Shown in pieces: positions 1 through 10,801 of a stretch of DNA of 64,000 nucleotides. The translations under genes and the position numbers were made by a program. This DNA is from Aurantiochytrium sp. KH105 (lineage: Eukaryota > Sar > Bigyra > Thraustochytrida > Thraustochytriidae). Under the pieces are notes generated by a model, which worked only from the letters and a program-made list of their open reading frames with translations, searched no databases and was not told the DNA's origin. Every line of letters begins with the position of its first letter. The stretch's first letter is position 1. The DNA lies in assembly GCA_003116975.1 (NCBI GenBank), contig BGKB01000216.1, forward strand, positions 1 through 64,000, in the 5' to 3' direction.

Positions 1-963
1 GGAATGTGCATACGCACAGAATAGAGTTGCTTTATTTGACAATAGCAACAAAACGCTTCGAAACGCAGAGACCGAGTTGTGCGTAAAAAGGGTAGAGCGC
101 GAACAAAAGAAAATCGACAAAAATCGTTTTTTATTTTTGCTCTTCAGGCAAGCTGAGCGTTGAGTGCTGATTGGCGCGGCTACGGCACTCGGAAGAGGCC
201 CGAAGGGAAGAGGTTCCAAATGATGGGATATCAGGCATGTTTGCGCGCGATGCCGAGTAAGAATGAGGTTGCCTTGTGAAGCACCATGCCGCAGCACAAG
301 GCCAGAAATAGCCCGAACCATCTGCCCTCGAAAGTCTGCGACAGATGGAAACGAAGATCTTGTGCGATCAAACGTGACTGCAGCGAGCATCATGCAAGCG
401 AAAATACCGCATGAGAAACTGTCAGCCTGCTGAGGTACAGTTATATCAAAGTTAAAGGCCCACAAACCGTCTACGCCGAGCCATATAAAACAGTTGGCTT
501 GACCTCTGATTCCACGAAAGTAGGGAGAATTAACAGTAAGGCCTCGCTGTAAGGTTTCATGGTCGTTTGTGAGGACAAACCTTTTCAAAGGCTTATCGAC
601 TTGAATTGTCACCCAATGCTTGTTGTTGATGTGCGCCACGTAGCAACAGGAAGCGTCGTTCGTTGGCCCACGATCAAATGGAATCATCAAGAGGAGATTG
701 TACAATCGATTCTGGACGACATCCAGACCGCAGATCCTCCCGAAGATCTGACCTTTTTTCTTTTTGATGAATGAGAGGAACAAGGCCGTGCGACCAACAA
801 AGTATTGCGACAAAAAGACGAACGACGGGAAAGCTTCCTCCCTTGCTTCTGGGTAGGACGCCTGATCTTTTTTGGAGGTTGTACAGAGGTCAACTGAGGT
901 TTGCACATTTGTCGCGACTTCGGTCCCGAACGCGCAATAGATGTTGAAACAGGTGCCGGTCAT
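1..963 (-). CDS. Ulp1/SENP-like (C48) cysteine peptidase ORF, runs off left edge
   Basis: The minus strand is open from an in-frame stop at about 1003-1005 down to base 1 with no stop, so the frame is incomplete at its C-terminus; the first ATG is at 963. The translation carries the order of a Ulp1/SENP-type C48 peptidase. A His-Trp pair sits in the segment NNKHWVTIQVD (about 600-630), an Asp follows in TNDHETL (about 560), and the oxyanion Gln and nucleophilic Cys lie in PQQADSFSCGIFAC (about 395-435). Such enzymes cleave SUMO-type isopeptide bonds, but Ulp1-like domains are also common cargo of eukaryotic transposons. It lies just below the Helitron-like relic on the same strand, so I infer it belongs to that element. 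The last ~60 codons look like non-coding sequence read through. Whether it is expressed is unknown. Confidence 0.55.
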   Translation of the reverse strand, partial: MTGTCFNIYCAFGTEVATNVQTSVDLCTTSKKDQASYPEAREEAFPSFVFLSQYFVGRTALFLSFIKKKKGQIFGRICGLDVVQNRLYNLLLMIPFDRGPTNDASCCYVAHINNKHWVTIQVDKPLKRFVLTNDHETLQRGLTVNSPYFRGIRGQANCFIWLGVDGLWAFNFDITVPQQADSFSCGIFACMMLAAVTFDRTRSSFPSVADFRGQMVRAISGLVLRHGASQGNLILTRHRAQTCLISHHLEPLPFGPLPSAVAAPISTQRSACLKSKNKKRFLSIFFCSRSTLFTHNSVSAFRSVLLLLSNKATLFCAYAHS

Positions 964-1019
964 CTCGGTCGTGAAGGAGCTGAAGGTTCCACCAGAGCAG
1001 GGTCAGGAGCATTGAAGTG

Positions 1020-2735
1020 TGTCGAGGCCTTGAATCTTGCAACATCATCTGCCACCTAGGAGGCTAGTTCTCGGACCCTCTCTTCTTCTGAAACGCGCAT
1101 AAAATGCGTTGTATAGAGAGAGGGACCATCTTTGGGTGAGAGGGAAGAACTGCTGAGCCTGAGTATGATGGATTGGCAAGGAGCACGGGCATGGGCCTGT
1201 TTCGTTCGTTGCCGACTTAAGGTGACGCAAAAGGTCCACAAGCGTCGTTGAAAAGAAAAGCGCGCACGCGTTTGAGAGATCCATTGAAAAGTCCATTGCG
1301 CGGCCCTACGAAGTTGATGCACTGGAAAGAAGGTTGCGCGTGAGTCCAACAACCGAACCTACTGCGAGCGGCAAATCGAGGGGAATTGCAGCTGCAGCTC
1401 CGAGAGGCTCGCTCTTGAGCGTCATGGCAATGGACCTTTTGGCACGCCCGAGTCTTGAGCTGATCACGATTCAAGCGAGCGAGTCTGAGCCCTTCTGGTG
1501 CAAGCGTAGCGAGCGAAGTTCCCGCCGCCTTGGGAGGTATCTCCATTCTTAGAAAACCAGGTCTGCCCTCTCACGTTGTGCGCGAAAATACTCGGTTTCC
1601 TCATTTGTCGCGGAGTCGTTGTCCTGTTCGGCACGTACAACCCGGAATCCTTTCCCGCAAAGACCACCCGGGTGCATATGCCGCTAATGAATAGGTGACA
1701 TCCGAGGTGATCCCCGATTTCCTGATCGGCATTCTTATCGAGAGACTCGATTGCCTTGACCGTAACAACATCAAATGCTGGGGCAAGAAAAGAACGGAGT
1801 TGTTCCCGATACTGTGACCAAAGAAGACCGTGAAAGTGAATCATCCAACGCGAAGGTGCAGATTCAAACTCATACCAAAAATTGCTCACCTTGAAGATTC
1901 CATTCACGGATGCGCATAGCAAACGACGTGTTAAGAAGGTGTGTGTTAGCGAGAATCGCCGCATGCAATCCGAAGCCACCCGTGTACGTCGATTGACCCT
2001 CTTCATTCAAAATAAAGCGGTACCCGCTGTCAGCAAGCTGACCTGTAGCGCGCATGTAACGCTGAAGGAGCTCATGAAAAGCCCGGTTATGGTACTCAGC
2101 ACAGGACCCCGATACAAAATGGAAACAAGAAGATTGCCATGCTTGTTGGCGAGACAATTGAGGATTGAAGCAAGCTCGCGCTTCTTCATCGAATAGAACG
2201 CTGATGTCCCAGGCAAGTTCGCTATACGGCTCTTCATCTTACCGACCGTGGCTTCAGCGCCAGTGCGCTCGACATTTCAACGGATGCCCTTGATTGTTTG
2301 TGCCGAGTGTACTGAAGCATCAAGATCCCGCTTGACGACAAAAGAAACCTGTTGCAAAGCAGTGAGATTTTGCTTCTGGTTCGCACAAACGAACCTAAAG
2401 ATACCATGATTGGCGAATCGGGCGTCAGGAGCGCGATACAACAAATCAACGAATTTGCTGAAGAAAAACGTACCTTCTCGCGTGGAGTGAATGAGCCTGT
2501 CGTCCGGAACCTCACACGGCGTTGCTCTTGGAGCATCTTCTTCTTCTGCAGCAAGCGGCTTTCTTGTATCTGGCACAAAGAGAGTTAGCAAAGCGCCAGC
2601 AAGAAAATAGGTTGTTGCTGAGAGATACACAAACGACTTACCGCGTTCAGGCTCCACGCTTGATAGATGTGCATTGTTTACGTAATCTTCTTTGAGATTC
2701 AAGTCACCAACAACGCCTGCAGCGCGCGCACGCAC
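1020..2735 (-). pseudogene. Decayed Helitron Rep (helicase-like N domain) relic
   Basis: Consecutive minus-strand fragments in different frames line up in the order expected for the Helitron helicase-like N-terminal/Rep domain. About 2735-2277 gives a segment with DARFANHGIFRF and ALQQVSFVVK. About 2237-2110 gives LPGTSAFYSMKKRELASIL. About 2130-1880 gives SCAEYHNRAFHELL and TSFAMRIREW. About 1890-1780 gives the WYEFES...HFHGLLW segment, which matches the family pattern WYRxExQxRGxxHxHGLLW, with the two HUH histidines kept in HFH. At least three frame changes break the gene. Shorter coding-like pieces continue to about 1020, just above the Ulp1-like frame. The Rep tyrosine motif and the Pif1 helicase were not found. 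The assignment rests on motif order recognised by eye. Confidence 0.6.
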
Positions 2736-4038
2736 GCGCCGCGCCCAACTGCCCAGTTGCGTCTGTGGAAGTCAAATCCGCGGATTTGATTTTTCGAGCT
2801 CGCGCATCCGTGCGACCAGCACACGAACACACGTCGTTCACATTCAAGCGCACGCGATCAGCGCCATCCACGCCACCAACAGCGACGTCCGCATCGCGAC
2901 TGACGCGGCCACTACCGTCTGCCGCGTCCGCTACGCAGCTTGTTCCGCGTACCTCCGCGTCCGAGTATTTGGTTTCTGCTTCTGGCCCGTGACTATAAAG
3001 CAGATTGCAGGCGCCTTATGTTCTACAACGACCCACGAGGACGGGAAATACTTATCGCGTACACCCCTGCCATTGAAGTTTATTAGGGGGAAAGGAAGAA
3101 GTTGGGGTGTATAGTAGTCGTTTATGGGAACAGCGAAATGGAGATGATGAACATTAAGCTGATCCAAGGCGTAATAGACATGCGAAATAGGCCCCCTATC
3201 TTGAACACGGTCTCTAAAGCCTATACGTTTCAAATTTCACGACCTTGCGTCAAATAGCGAAGATTTTATGATTGATGAAAACTGATGAAAATCGGCTGTA
3301 TCATTTATATGGGATTTTGACGAATTTTGAGAAGCAACACTTGCATCAATATTTGATTTCAGTGCGTGAAACTTGTTCACAAGATGTGTGTATGCCATTT
3401 ACGTTTTCTCTCAAAGTTTGCGTACGTAATTAAGAGTATTCATAAAATAAGCGCAAATTTCTGAAATTGCGCATTTTGAGGCACTTTTTTCCGAATTTCT
3501 TCTCCAAAGCTTGTTCAAACACTCCCAAACTTTGCCCAAAAATCGCCCAATTTTTCTGGGACCTTCTGAGCCAAGAATTATAACCATATATCACTTGTAG
3601 CTCTCGAGCGGATTGATTTAGATGTCTCAAAATCGTCATTTTCGCAGTGCCACAGATTCTTGACAAGAGTCTCTTTTGCAACAATTCTTTTACCAATGAG
3701 ATTGCGCAAGATGCGCGCGTGTAGATTGAGCTTTCATACTGAGATTGATGTCGATCCAATGGAGATAGATGGTACCCTTGCAAAAAAACACACGTTTCTG
3801 GTTTGAGCAACTATTACGCCCCAACCCCAACCTTCTCGCGGAGAAAAAAATAGCAATTCCGTTGTGATTGCACCATCCCTGCCGATCGGTACCCTCAGCT
3901 CCCTCCCACGTGCCCGCGCTGGCGCGCGGTAGGCCGCGCGAAAATTAGTGTCGAGAAAATCGCTGGTCTCGGGTCTATACTTTTCTATCTCTCTACATAC
4001 CTATACACATTCCATAATAAGTAAACGCGAAGCGTTTT

Positions 4039-4068
4039 ATGAATGAATGAATGACAGTGAATGAATGC
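4039..4068. repeat. Short (ATGA)n microsatellite
   Basis: Imperfect tandem ATGA units, the same unit as the longer array at 10661-10783. Confidence 0.75.
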
Positions 4069-5512
4069 TTCCTTTGCACAAAGAACATAGGTTGAGACCT
4101 CATTTGTCATGCCAGAATAGGCATACCTTCCTCACAGTCAGGCCTGACGAGAGAGCAGACGAATCATGATGCCAGTGATGCTAGTGATGCCGGTGATGCT
4201 GGTGGTCGTGGCGCTGGCGAGTGCTATCGCAAGGAGCCCGCCTTGCGCGAAAGAGGAGAGTCTCGAGACGCTCTCATGGTTCATGCGTCGCGCCACCTTG
4301 GTGTGCGCTGATCAAGGTTCTCGCATCGTCATTTTCTCCCCTCTGTGGAAGCCATCCATCCGCCGCGAACAAGACGACATGTCTCAAACTCACGAGGCCA
4401 AAGGCGTGCGTGCTCTCGTGGCAGCCCCACCAAGCTCGAGACAGGACTGTTTTCGGTATCGGTCTTCTGGCGGGCAACGTAACACCAAAGCTAGGGTAAC
4501 CTGGATGGAGCCAGAGCCAGAGCCAGAGCCGGGGGCCAGAGTCAGAGCTGGCCAGCGTCTGAAGCCAGCCAACCCGGCGCACATTGATCCACGAGCGTCG
4601 GAGAGTCGCAACGTCGCTACTCGCAGTAAAGTCTCAGCAAACCACACAGTCGTGTTACGTTTTCCTTGGCAGGCTGTCTCTTTTGATTTTGTTCTTGTAC
4701 AGACATACGACGTGGCAACAGACGTTGCAGTGGGACAGTTTTCGGCACGCCGCGGCCCGATACGCACGACATTGTGTTGAAGGGCTATGATAAAAAGGCC
4801 GGAGCTGCCAAATTTCCGTTGGCGCCGCGTCCCTCTCGATCTCCGGCTTCGTTGGTCCCAAGGGTCGGGCAATTGCTGCATGCGCCTACGCATGCGCGCC
4901 GCATCGGGCTGGCGGGCTGGCTGGCTTGCTGTTGGCTGGCTTGCTGTTGGCTGGCTTGCTGCAATCTGACCACAACAGAGGATAGAATGAGCGACTTAGG
5001 ACCGGATCACGGACACCTGCAAAGTGTCCTTTCCGCGCGTCGGAGACGCACTTGTAAGGTGCGTCAATTCGTCGCGCTACGTAGAAGCGCCGGTGGGACG
5101 ATTCTCTAGCGAGCCGCGCATGGGCTCCGTGCACGCCGCGGCGCTCTCGCCCGGCCCCGTGCGCGCTCGCGCGCGCGATCACGAGAGAGCGACCGGGAGT
5201 AGAAAAATGCCGCAGCCCCTGGCGCTGCGAAGTTTGATGGAGTAACTGCTTGATCGATTGATTGTGCATGCGTATAGCAACGTTTGGTTGCAAGCAAGCC
5301 CAAGAGAAATTGGCGTCGCAGATTTTAACGATCGATATCGACGAAAAAGATCGTATAGACAGGATAAATTAAAGGCAGGCAGACAGTCGGATAATGTGCT
5401 AAGCTTGACATAGACGTAGCGATGGAGCGAGCTGCGGTTAATGTGTGCAAGGTCTGCCTGCCCTGCAGGTAGGTTGATGGTTGTGGGATGGTCTATGAGG
5501 CTTCAAGTTGGT

Positions 5513-5577
5513 GGGTTGGTTGGTTGGTTGGTTGATTGGTTGCTTGATTGATTGATTGGTTGATTGATTGGTTGGTC
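5513..5577. repeat. (TTGG/TTGA)n imperfect tetranucleotide repeat
   Basis: GGTTGGTTGG grades into TTGATTGATTGG units over about 65 bases; no coding role seen. Confidence 0.8.
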
Positions 5578-6059
5578 GAATGGCTGGAAAGCTGGCTAAT
5601 CACTTAATCATTTTTGATAGAGAGCGTGTTGAGCTGCTTGGCGAAGGTCTGTGAACAACCACTCTTTTCGATTTTTTTCACGGTATTCTTTTCTGGCTCG
5701 ACCGCCAGCTGCCACCCGCCCATTTTGGCAAAGTGAGACGAGGCGTGCCACCCTTTACTTACTGTGACGCTCTATTCCCCAGCAAGGATGGCCCAAGCCG
5801 TGCATTCTTTGTCAACCCACCCCCGTTTCTCTTTCTCCCCCCCCCCCTCTACGCCCACCCCCTTCCCCCCCTCTCTCCGCTTCTTCCGCATTTGCGCTCT
5901 CTTTCGATTAGACACTCCTCCCCTATCGTCACTCTCGTGTCCCGAAGAAAGCAACCTTCGGCTACACGATCGAGGGAGCCCCGCGGCTTGCGCACGACCG
6001 CTGGGACCAGCAGACCCGCAAACCTAGAACCTCCAAAGCCACAACAGCAAAAAAGGACA

Positions 6060-6084
6060 GGCAAGCAAGCCAATAAACAAGCAA

Positions 6085-6128
<44 letters not shown>

Positions 6129-6136
6129 ACAAGCAA
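6060..6136. repeat. (AAGC)n microsatellite in presumed 5' leader
   Basis: A run of AAGC units with a few AAAC variants ends about 33 bases before the ATG at 6169, so it is probably transcribed in the 5' leader. The same unit occurs next to the BBS4 start codon at 38101-38176. Confidence 0.85.
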
Positions 6137-6168
6137 AACCTTCGGTAAAGAAACAAGAACAAAAGACA

Positions 6169-6933
6169 ATGGGCCGCAACCTTCTCGTCATTGCTCTCGG
6201 AGCCCTCGCGGCGACTAGCGCCGATGCTGCGTGTGAATTTGGAAAAGGGTACAAGGTCGCAAATTGCGAAGCATGGAACTCTCTCTTGAGCACCTTCTCC
6301 TCGGGCGCATGGACGGTATGCCAGGATTCGTTCGACGAGGACCCGTGCAGTCAGGAATCATGCGCCAAGATCAACGGGTGGGTCAGCTGCAAGGATGGAC
6401 GCCTCAAGAAGCTCACCATTGCTGAGGACATTGGCATGGCCTACAACACCTCGACTGATCTTGCGAACTTCACGTCCGCCTTTCTTGAGATCGAGACCAT
6501 GAAGTTCGCGGAGCTCACCATCATGAACCAGACCGCGCTGGGTCTCGACACTTGCCTGGACGAACTCTGCGGCACTGTGGCCTGCGACTTCACTTGGTCC
6601 GAGTGCACTGGTACCTGCACCACCGACGGCATTTGCGAACCCGTCACGCCTTCCCCGACGGACGCACCGACCACTGCGTCGCCCACGGGCGCCCCCACCA
6701 CTGCGTCGCCCACCACAGATGCACCTACTCCGGCGCCTACTGACCTCAGCACTTTTGCGCCCACGTCCGCACGTCCGGGATGCACGAACGCCACCGACCC
6801 GGACTGCATTACCGACTCGCCGACGGCATCGCCCACATCGGCGCCCACCGACAGCCCGACCTCGGGTGCTGGCGCTCTCGGTGCGAGCATTTTGGCTGTG
6901 GCCGTCAGCTTTGTCGGCGCCGCGCGTCTGTAA
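6169..6933 (+). CDS. Family gene A: one 12-Cys module, PT stalk, GPI-type tail
   Basis: 254 residues. A signal peptide (about 1-21, ending near SADAA) is followed by one module of about 115 residues with 12 cysteines. A Pro/Thr/Ala-rich stalk (about 162-205) comes next, then a loop with two cysteines and an NAT sequon. The protein ends in a hydrophobic tail (GASILAVAVSFVG) without a charged cytoplasmic end, which fits a GPI-attachment signal. The start of the module (C..W......F....W..C.....PC....C......V.C) resembles the cysteine-capped N-cap of leucine-rich repeat proteins, and two amphipathic strand-like segments plus a TCLDELC motif follow. I do not recognise a named family. Cell-surface display is inferred. 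It is tandem with gene B, and a decayed copy of its 3' end lies at 7225-7400. No introns. Confidence 0.85.
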   Translation: MGRNLLVIALGALAATSADAACEFGKGYKVANCEAWNSLLSTFSSGAWTVCQDSFDEDPCSQESCAKINGWVSCKDGRLKKLTIAEDIGMAYNTSTDLANFTSAFLEIETMKFAELTIMNQTALGLDTCLDELCGTVACDFTWSECTGTCTTDGICEPVTPSPTDAPTTASPTGAPTTASPTTDAPTPAPTDLSTFAPTSARPGCTNATDPDCITDSPTASPTSAPTDSPTSGAGALGASILAVAVSFVGAARL

Positions 6934-9353
6934 GCCGTCACATATGACGCCAACTTGCATCCAAAGACTTTGCGATATCGGAATGCGACCGCTTCGCAGT
7001 TCACTTCTTCTCAAGGGGCAGTTGACCATCGAGCAAGGAGCATGCAAAGCAAGCAAGCAAATGAACGTGACCGAAGCTGGAGAGGTCTGAAACATATTGA
7101 CAGCATCCTCCACTTTGCGAGCCACGCCCCACCCCGAATTTTCTTCAAATGACATAAGCATGAAGTCTTCATCTTGAGCTTAGCTTTCAACGTTTTATCT
7201 CTCCTTTTGTCTTCCGATCGTTGAGTTGTCGCTCCCACTTTTGCATGCGCAAGGAGACTCACTAGCTTCTTCATCGTAGCCGATTCGTACACGGTTCTCG
7301 CCTACTTTTACGCCTGCCAACGGTACCACCTCGACTCTAGCGCGCTCGGTGCGAGCGTTCTGGTCTGGTCATGACAGCCAGCTTTGCAATCACTGCAAGT
7401 AAAACGCATCGAGCTATTCAAGAAGTTTTCAGAGCTCGTCGACGCTGAGAAAGTTGAGTCTTTTCAAACTTGTGAGCGAGTTCGTCCTTGAGCTCACAAG
7501 CTTCCCCAAAAGGCGACTTTATCTCGCGAAAATGGGTGTTGTGAACAATTGGGAAGTCTAATTGGTCATCGGTGCATTCTTGTATTGCTATCTGGCCGGC
7601 TTCAACCTTGAGGTGAGCATGGACATGCTCGACGGTTATCTCAAAAAGTATACTCAGGGCTGGACCGGGACCCAAACTCCGTCGAGTGAAGCTGCTGCTC
7701 AAACATTTCAGCGCCGTCAATCCTGGACTGGTTGAAGACCAGCTTGTAAAACGAAGGTCGAGTCGTTCTCGATGGGAGAGACCAACGCCTCAAATCCTTT
7801 GAAAGTGTTGAAGTATGAAAAGTTGAATGAATTGCTAATATGCTTAGGTACGCTAGAAATGCCTGGGTTGTTTCGCTTCTGCTGGGAGCGGATTGATGTG
7901 ATGGTGCAGATCGAGTTCTTCCCACCCTAAACGTTTGTCTGGAGGGCTTTTGATGTATACAAATCTCTTGGCTGTGCTAGTTCATGTTACGAGCGATGTG
8001 AGACTTACCTTAGTGTTATATGAACTAGCGGCTGTTGGGAGAAGGAGATATCTCGACGCGGCGGTCTACAAAAGACTGGCCATGGGTGCCAATTTGACTT
8101 CATTTATTTTGCGGCGCTACTGTCTGCTCACGTCATTTTCATTTCCCAAATGAAAATCCAATATACCTCGTCGAGCTCATATGGATTTCGGGAAAGAGCT
8201 TTTTGCCAAGAGGCACCGAATTGCCACAACGAAGCACCAGCACTTGGTCGTTGATGACGAGCTGATCGAAACACGATCACCAAGAGTTCTACGGCGCAAA
8301 CAGATCCACCGCAAGCCAGGAGAAGGCGGCCGAAAAAGTGATGCAGTCGCAGAGTCGCTGCAGAGAATTACGTTTGCCACGAAACATCGCGGTGAGGAGA
8401 ACTTTTGCGGCAAGGAGGACAATGCGCAAAATCAAGCGATGAATGGTCTTCTTGAATAGTGTGACAATGTGTTCAATCACCCTGGTTTTATGGGCGGTCG
8501 CGGCGTCCTAGCAGGCCGAGGCTTCCGTGAAGAGTGCTGCACGTCTCACCATGAAATCAATCAATCGACTTCAACAGACAGACTTTGGCGCTGTGCACGG
8601 TCTTACCTACAATTGCGCGTTTTCATTCTGACCTCGGCACCCTTCATCGTCGTCATTACTGCAATGGTGCCTGCTTATCTTCGCCTTCTCAGGAATTTCG
8701 GGGAAGCAAAAACATAATCTCATCTTTGTTAGTGTCTAGTTTTTCTCTCAAACTCTGAAACAATTAGTCTTGGGCGGAAAACCGTCCGTCTTGCCCCTCA
8801 CTGCTTAAAGATGTGCTCTATTGCGGCAAGAAAGAAGCACTCTTGAGCTTGAGGGACAGGTGTAATCCTTTTTCTCCTCCCCCCCCCCTTTTATTTTTTC
8901 TTTTCTACTGCCGCTTCGGGCTCACCCGCCGGCGGTTCCATTCGCATTTCGCGTCTTGATCTTCCTTCTTATGTGTGCACATGGCCTCATTGCACAGCCC
9001 GTCAGCTAACGAATCAATGATCATCTATTCGATGGGTACTTTGCGCTATCCGTTACACCGTCGGTCCGCCGGACGACGCCATCGCCAGACTCAGCTATAC
9101 ACTTGCAGCGCACCCACAGTGACAGTGGCGCGACAGAGGCGCGACAGTGGGCAAGGGTTCTCCGCGCCACGTGCTTCCGCGCAGCGATGGTCCTGAGAAA
9201 GTAAGTTTGGCGAGTCCGCGCCGCGCTTCGCAGAGCCTGCGATGGCTCAAGTCTGCGCCGTCGCCAGACCACGAATCCGCCAGGGACTCGACACGTATAT
9301 CTCAGGAACCCCGCCACAGACCTGGAGCTCAAGATCGTCGAGATCAACGCAGC
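6934..9353. other. Intergenic stretch between family genes A and B
   Basis: Besides the relic at 7225-7400, the minus strand from about 8480 down to 7418 reads like broken coding sequence. One piece is the frame 7720-7418 (100 codons, containing ILFEITVEHVHAHL), with shorter pieces between 8422 and 7850. I could not assign it to a family and no single frame joins the pieces. A poly-C/T tract lies at about 8876-8905. The ATG at 9147, in frame upstream of gene B, encodes no signal peptide and was not used. Confidence 0.4.
7225..7400 (+). pseudogene. Decayed 3'-end copy of family gene A
   Basis: The bases at 7300-7400 align over their length with the stalk and GPI-tail coding end of gene A (about 6830-6920). 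The shared run CTCGGTGCGAGC and the following CAGCTTTG are the clearest anchors. A weaker match continues upstream to about 7225 (shared CACTTTTGC and CCGA-TCG blocks). Insertions and substitutions destroy the frame. It is best read as the remnant of a tandem duplicate, evidence of birth and death within this gene family. Confidence 0.6.
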
Positions 9354-10277
9354 ATGTCGCGCGTATTCCTCGCCGTCGCTATACTCGGCACGCTGACACA
9401 TCAAGGCGAAGCAGCATGCAGCTTCTCCTTTCCGTATCGGCAGCGCGCTTGTCTGGCGTGGAATGCGCTTGGTGACGCATTTGATCGAAGCAACTGGAAC
9501 GTGTGCTCCACCTTCGTCGATGGCAATCCATGCGCGTCAGGCGCCTGTCCACGCGCAAACAATCTCGTCACATGTAGTGGTGATGGCCGCGTGACGGCAA
9601 TCCAGATCCAAAGTGATATCAATATGCAGTACGATGGCGTCAGCGACCTAAGCACGCTCGAGCAAGCCTTTGTGGATATGACTGCTGACCGCCTGACTGA
9701 AGTTTCCATTACAAATCAGGCGAGTCTTGACCTCGACCAGTGTTTGGACTCGATGTGCAACGCTGTGACTTGCGACTTTACCAACTCAGGCTGCACGGGT
9801 AGCTGCACTGACGATGGAATATGTATTCCAACTCCGGCTCCAACTCCAGCACCAACAGCGAGCGAGTGCACGTATTCTAACCAGATCAAGCGGCGCAACT
9901 GTCTCGTATGGAATGCTCTTGCTGACGCTTTCCAGTCACAAAATTGGAACGACTGCCAAAATGATCGCAACGTGAACCCATGCGTCAGAACTTCGTGTGC
10001 TCGACGGAATAGACTCGTGCGGTGTCGCAAGGGCATGATCAAAAAGATCCGCATCAGAAAAGAGTTTGGGCTGTCGTACGATGGAACCTCGGATCTCACG
10101 GCCTTGACGACCCGAATCAACGACATCAAAACTGACAAGCTCAAGGTATTCAAAATTGAGAACAATGCAGGTCTCAACCTAAATGTTTGTCTTCCGAGTC
10201 TTTGCGACTCCATCAAGTGCAGCTTTGTGAACTCCCAGTGCACTGGAACGTGCACAACGACGGGCCTATGCGCTTAA
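9354..10277 (+). CDS. Family gene B: secreted protein with two 12-Cys modules
   Basis: 307 residues from the ATG at 9354, chosen because MSRVFLAVAILG begins a signal peptide matching genes C and D; the frame is open further up but that part is not signal-like. Module 1 (about 22-160) and module 2 (about 170-307) each have 12 cysteines in the same order and are joined by a short PTPAPTPAPT linker. The protein stops right after the last cysteine of module 2, with no stalk and no hydrophobic tail, so it should be soluble. By count, module 1 is acidic (17 Asp/Glu, 6 Lys/Arg) and module 2 basic (22 Lys/Arg, 11 Asp/Glu). Tandem to gene A and convergent with gene C. Function unknown; a role in binding is inferred. 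Confidence 0.85.
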   Translation: MSRVFLAVAILGTLTHQGEAACSFSFPYRQRACLAWNALGDAFDRSNWNVCSTFVDGNPCASGACPRANNLVTCSGDGRVTAIQIQSDINMQYDGVSDLSTLEQAFVDMTADRLTEVSITNQASLDLDQCLDSMCNAVTCDFTNSGCTGSCTDDGICIPTPAPTPAPTASECTYSNQIKRRNCLVWNALADAFQSQNWNDCQNDRNVNPCVRTSCARRNRLVRCRKGMIKKIRIRKEFGLSYDGTSDLTALTTRINDIKTDKLKVFKIENNAGLNLNVCLPSLCDSIKCSFVNSQCTGTCTTTGLCA

Positions 10278-10660
10278 GTCAAGCGTCGTTTCGACTTTTA
10301 CGCTTTCTTCCTCATCGAGCATAAAAGAATGAGCAATTTTTTGGGTTTCCCTCGCTCCAAACTCGGCTTTTTTTTCCCTTTTCGCGGCGGCTCAAACGAG
10401 TTTTCGAGCTGCTCTTTTTGTCTTTCGCTGCTGCTACCAAAAGGTTGAAGGTATGGTCATAGCGTCGCACGAGATCTTTCGCCAGCTTTTTTTGGGGGGG
10501 ATGGGGAAAAGGAATGAGCATGCGAACATACGTAGTAAAATGCTTTCGCGAAAGTGAGCGTGAAAGAGCGAGGCTTTGGCGGAGAGCAAAACATGTAAGA
10601 CAGATATCTTAACGTGGATAAGCGTACCATCGTACGTATTCTACCATGCATTGATGCAAT
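10278..10660. other. Convergent 3' region of genes B and C
   Basis: No gene is seen. It should hold the 3' untranslated end of gene B; a poly-T/poly-G stretch lies at 10488-10500. Confidence 0.4.
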
Positions 10661-10783
10661 ATGAATGAATGAGTGAATGAGTGAATGAATGAATGAATGA
10701 ATGAATGAATGAATGAATGAATGAATGAATGAATGAATGAATGAATGAATGAATGAATGAATGAATGAATGAATGAATGAATG
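10661..10783. repeat. (ATGA)n microsatellite, about 123 bases
   Basis: Nearly perfect ATGA units (two GTGA variants at the left) end 18 bases before the stop codon of gene C on the minus strand. The array is in the 3' region of gene C and may be transcribed. It reads as a repeated Ile-His-Ser-Phe peptide on the minus strand, which is an artefact. Confidence 0.9.
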
Positions 10784-10801
10784 GAAACTTTGTTTAAAAA
10801 T

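Larger units (their letters stand above)
2736..6168. other. Gene-poor stretch with short ORFs and microsatellites
   Basis: No gene could be supported here. ORFs at 2692-3114 (+), 3430-3810 (-) and 4166-4780 (+) have no recognisable domain; the last has a low-complexity start and an EPEPEP tract. The segment 3230-3800 is noticeably AT-richer than the rest of the window, and 4900-5250 is GC-rich. Several microsatellites are listed separately. The last ~100 bases are probably the 5' untranslated leader of the gene at 6169. Confidence 0.5.

Noticed and set aside
2692-3114. 140-codon plus-strand ORF upstream of the transposon relic
   Set aside because: No domain, Arg/Ala/Ser-rich, next to a relic; not supported.
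4166-4780. 204-codon plus-strand ORF starting with Met-Pro-Val repeats
   Set aside because: Starts in a GATGCCAGT-type repeat and shows no protein-like pattern; secretion signal appearance is likely accidental.
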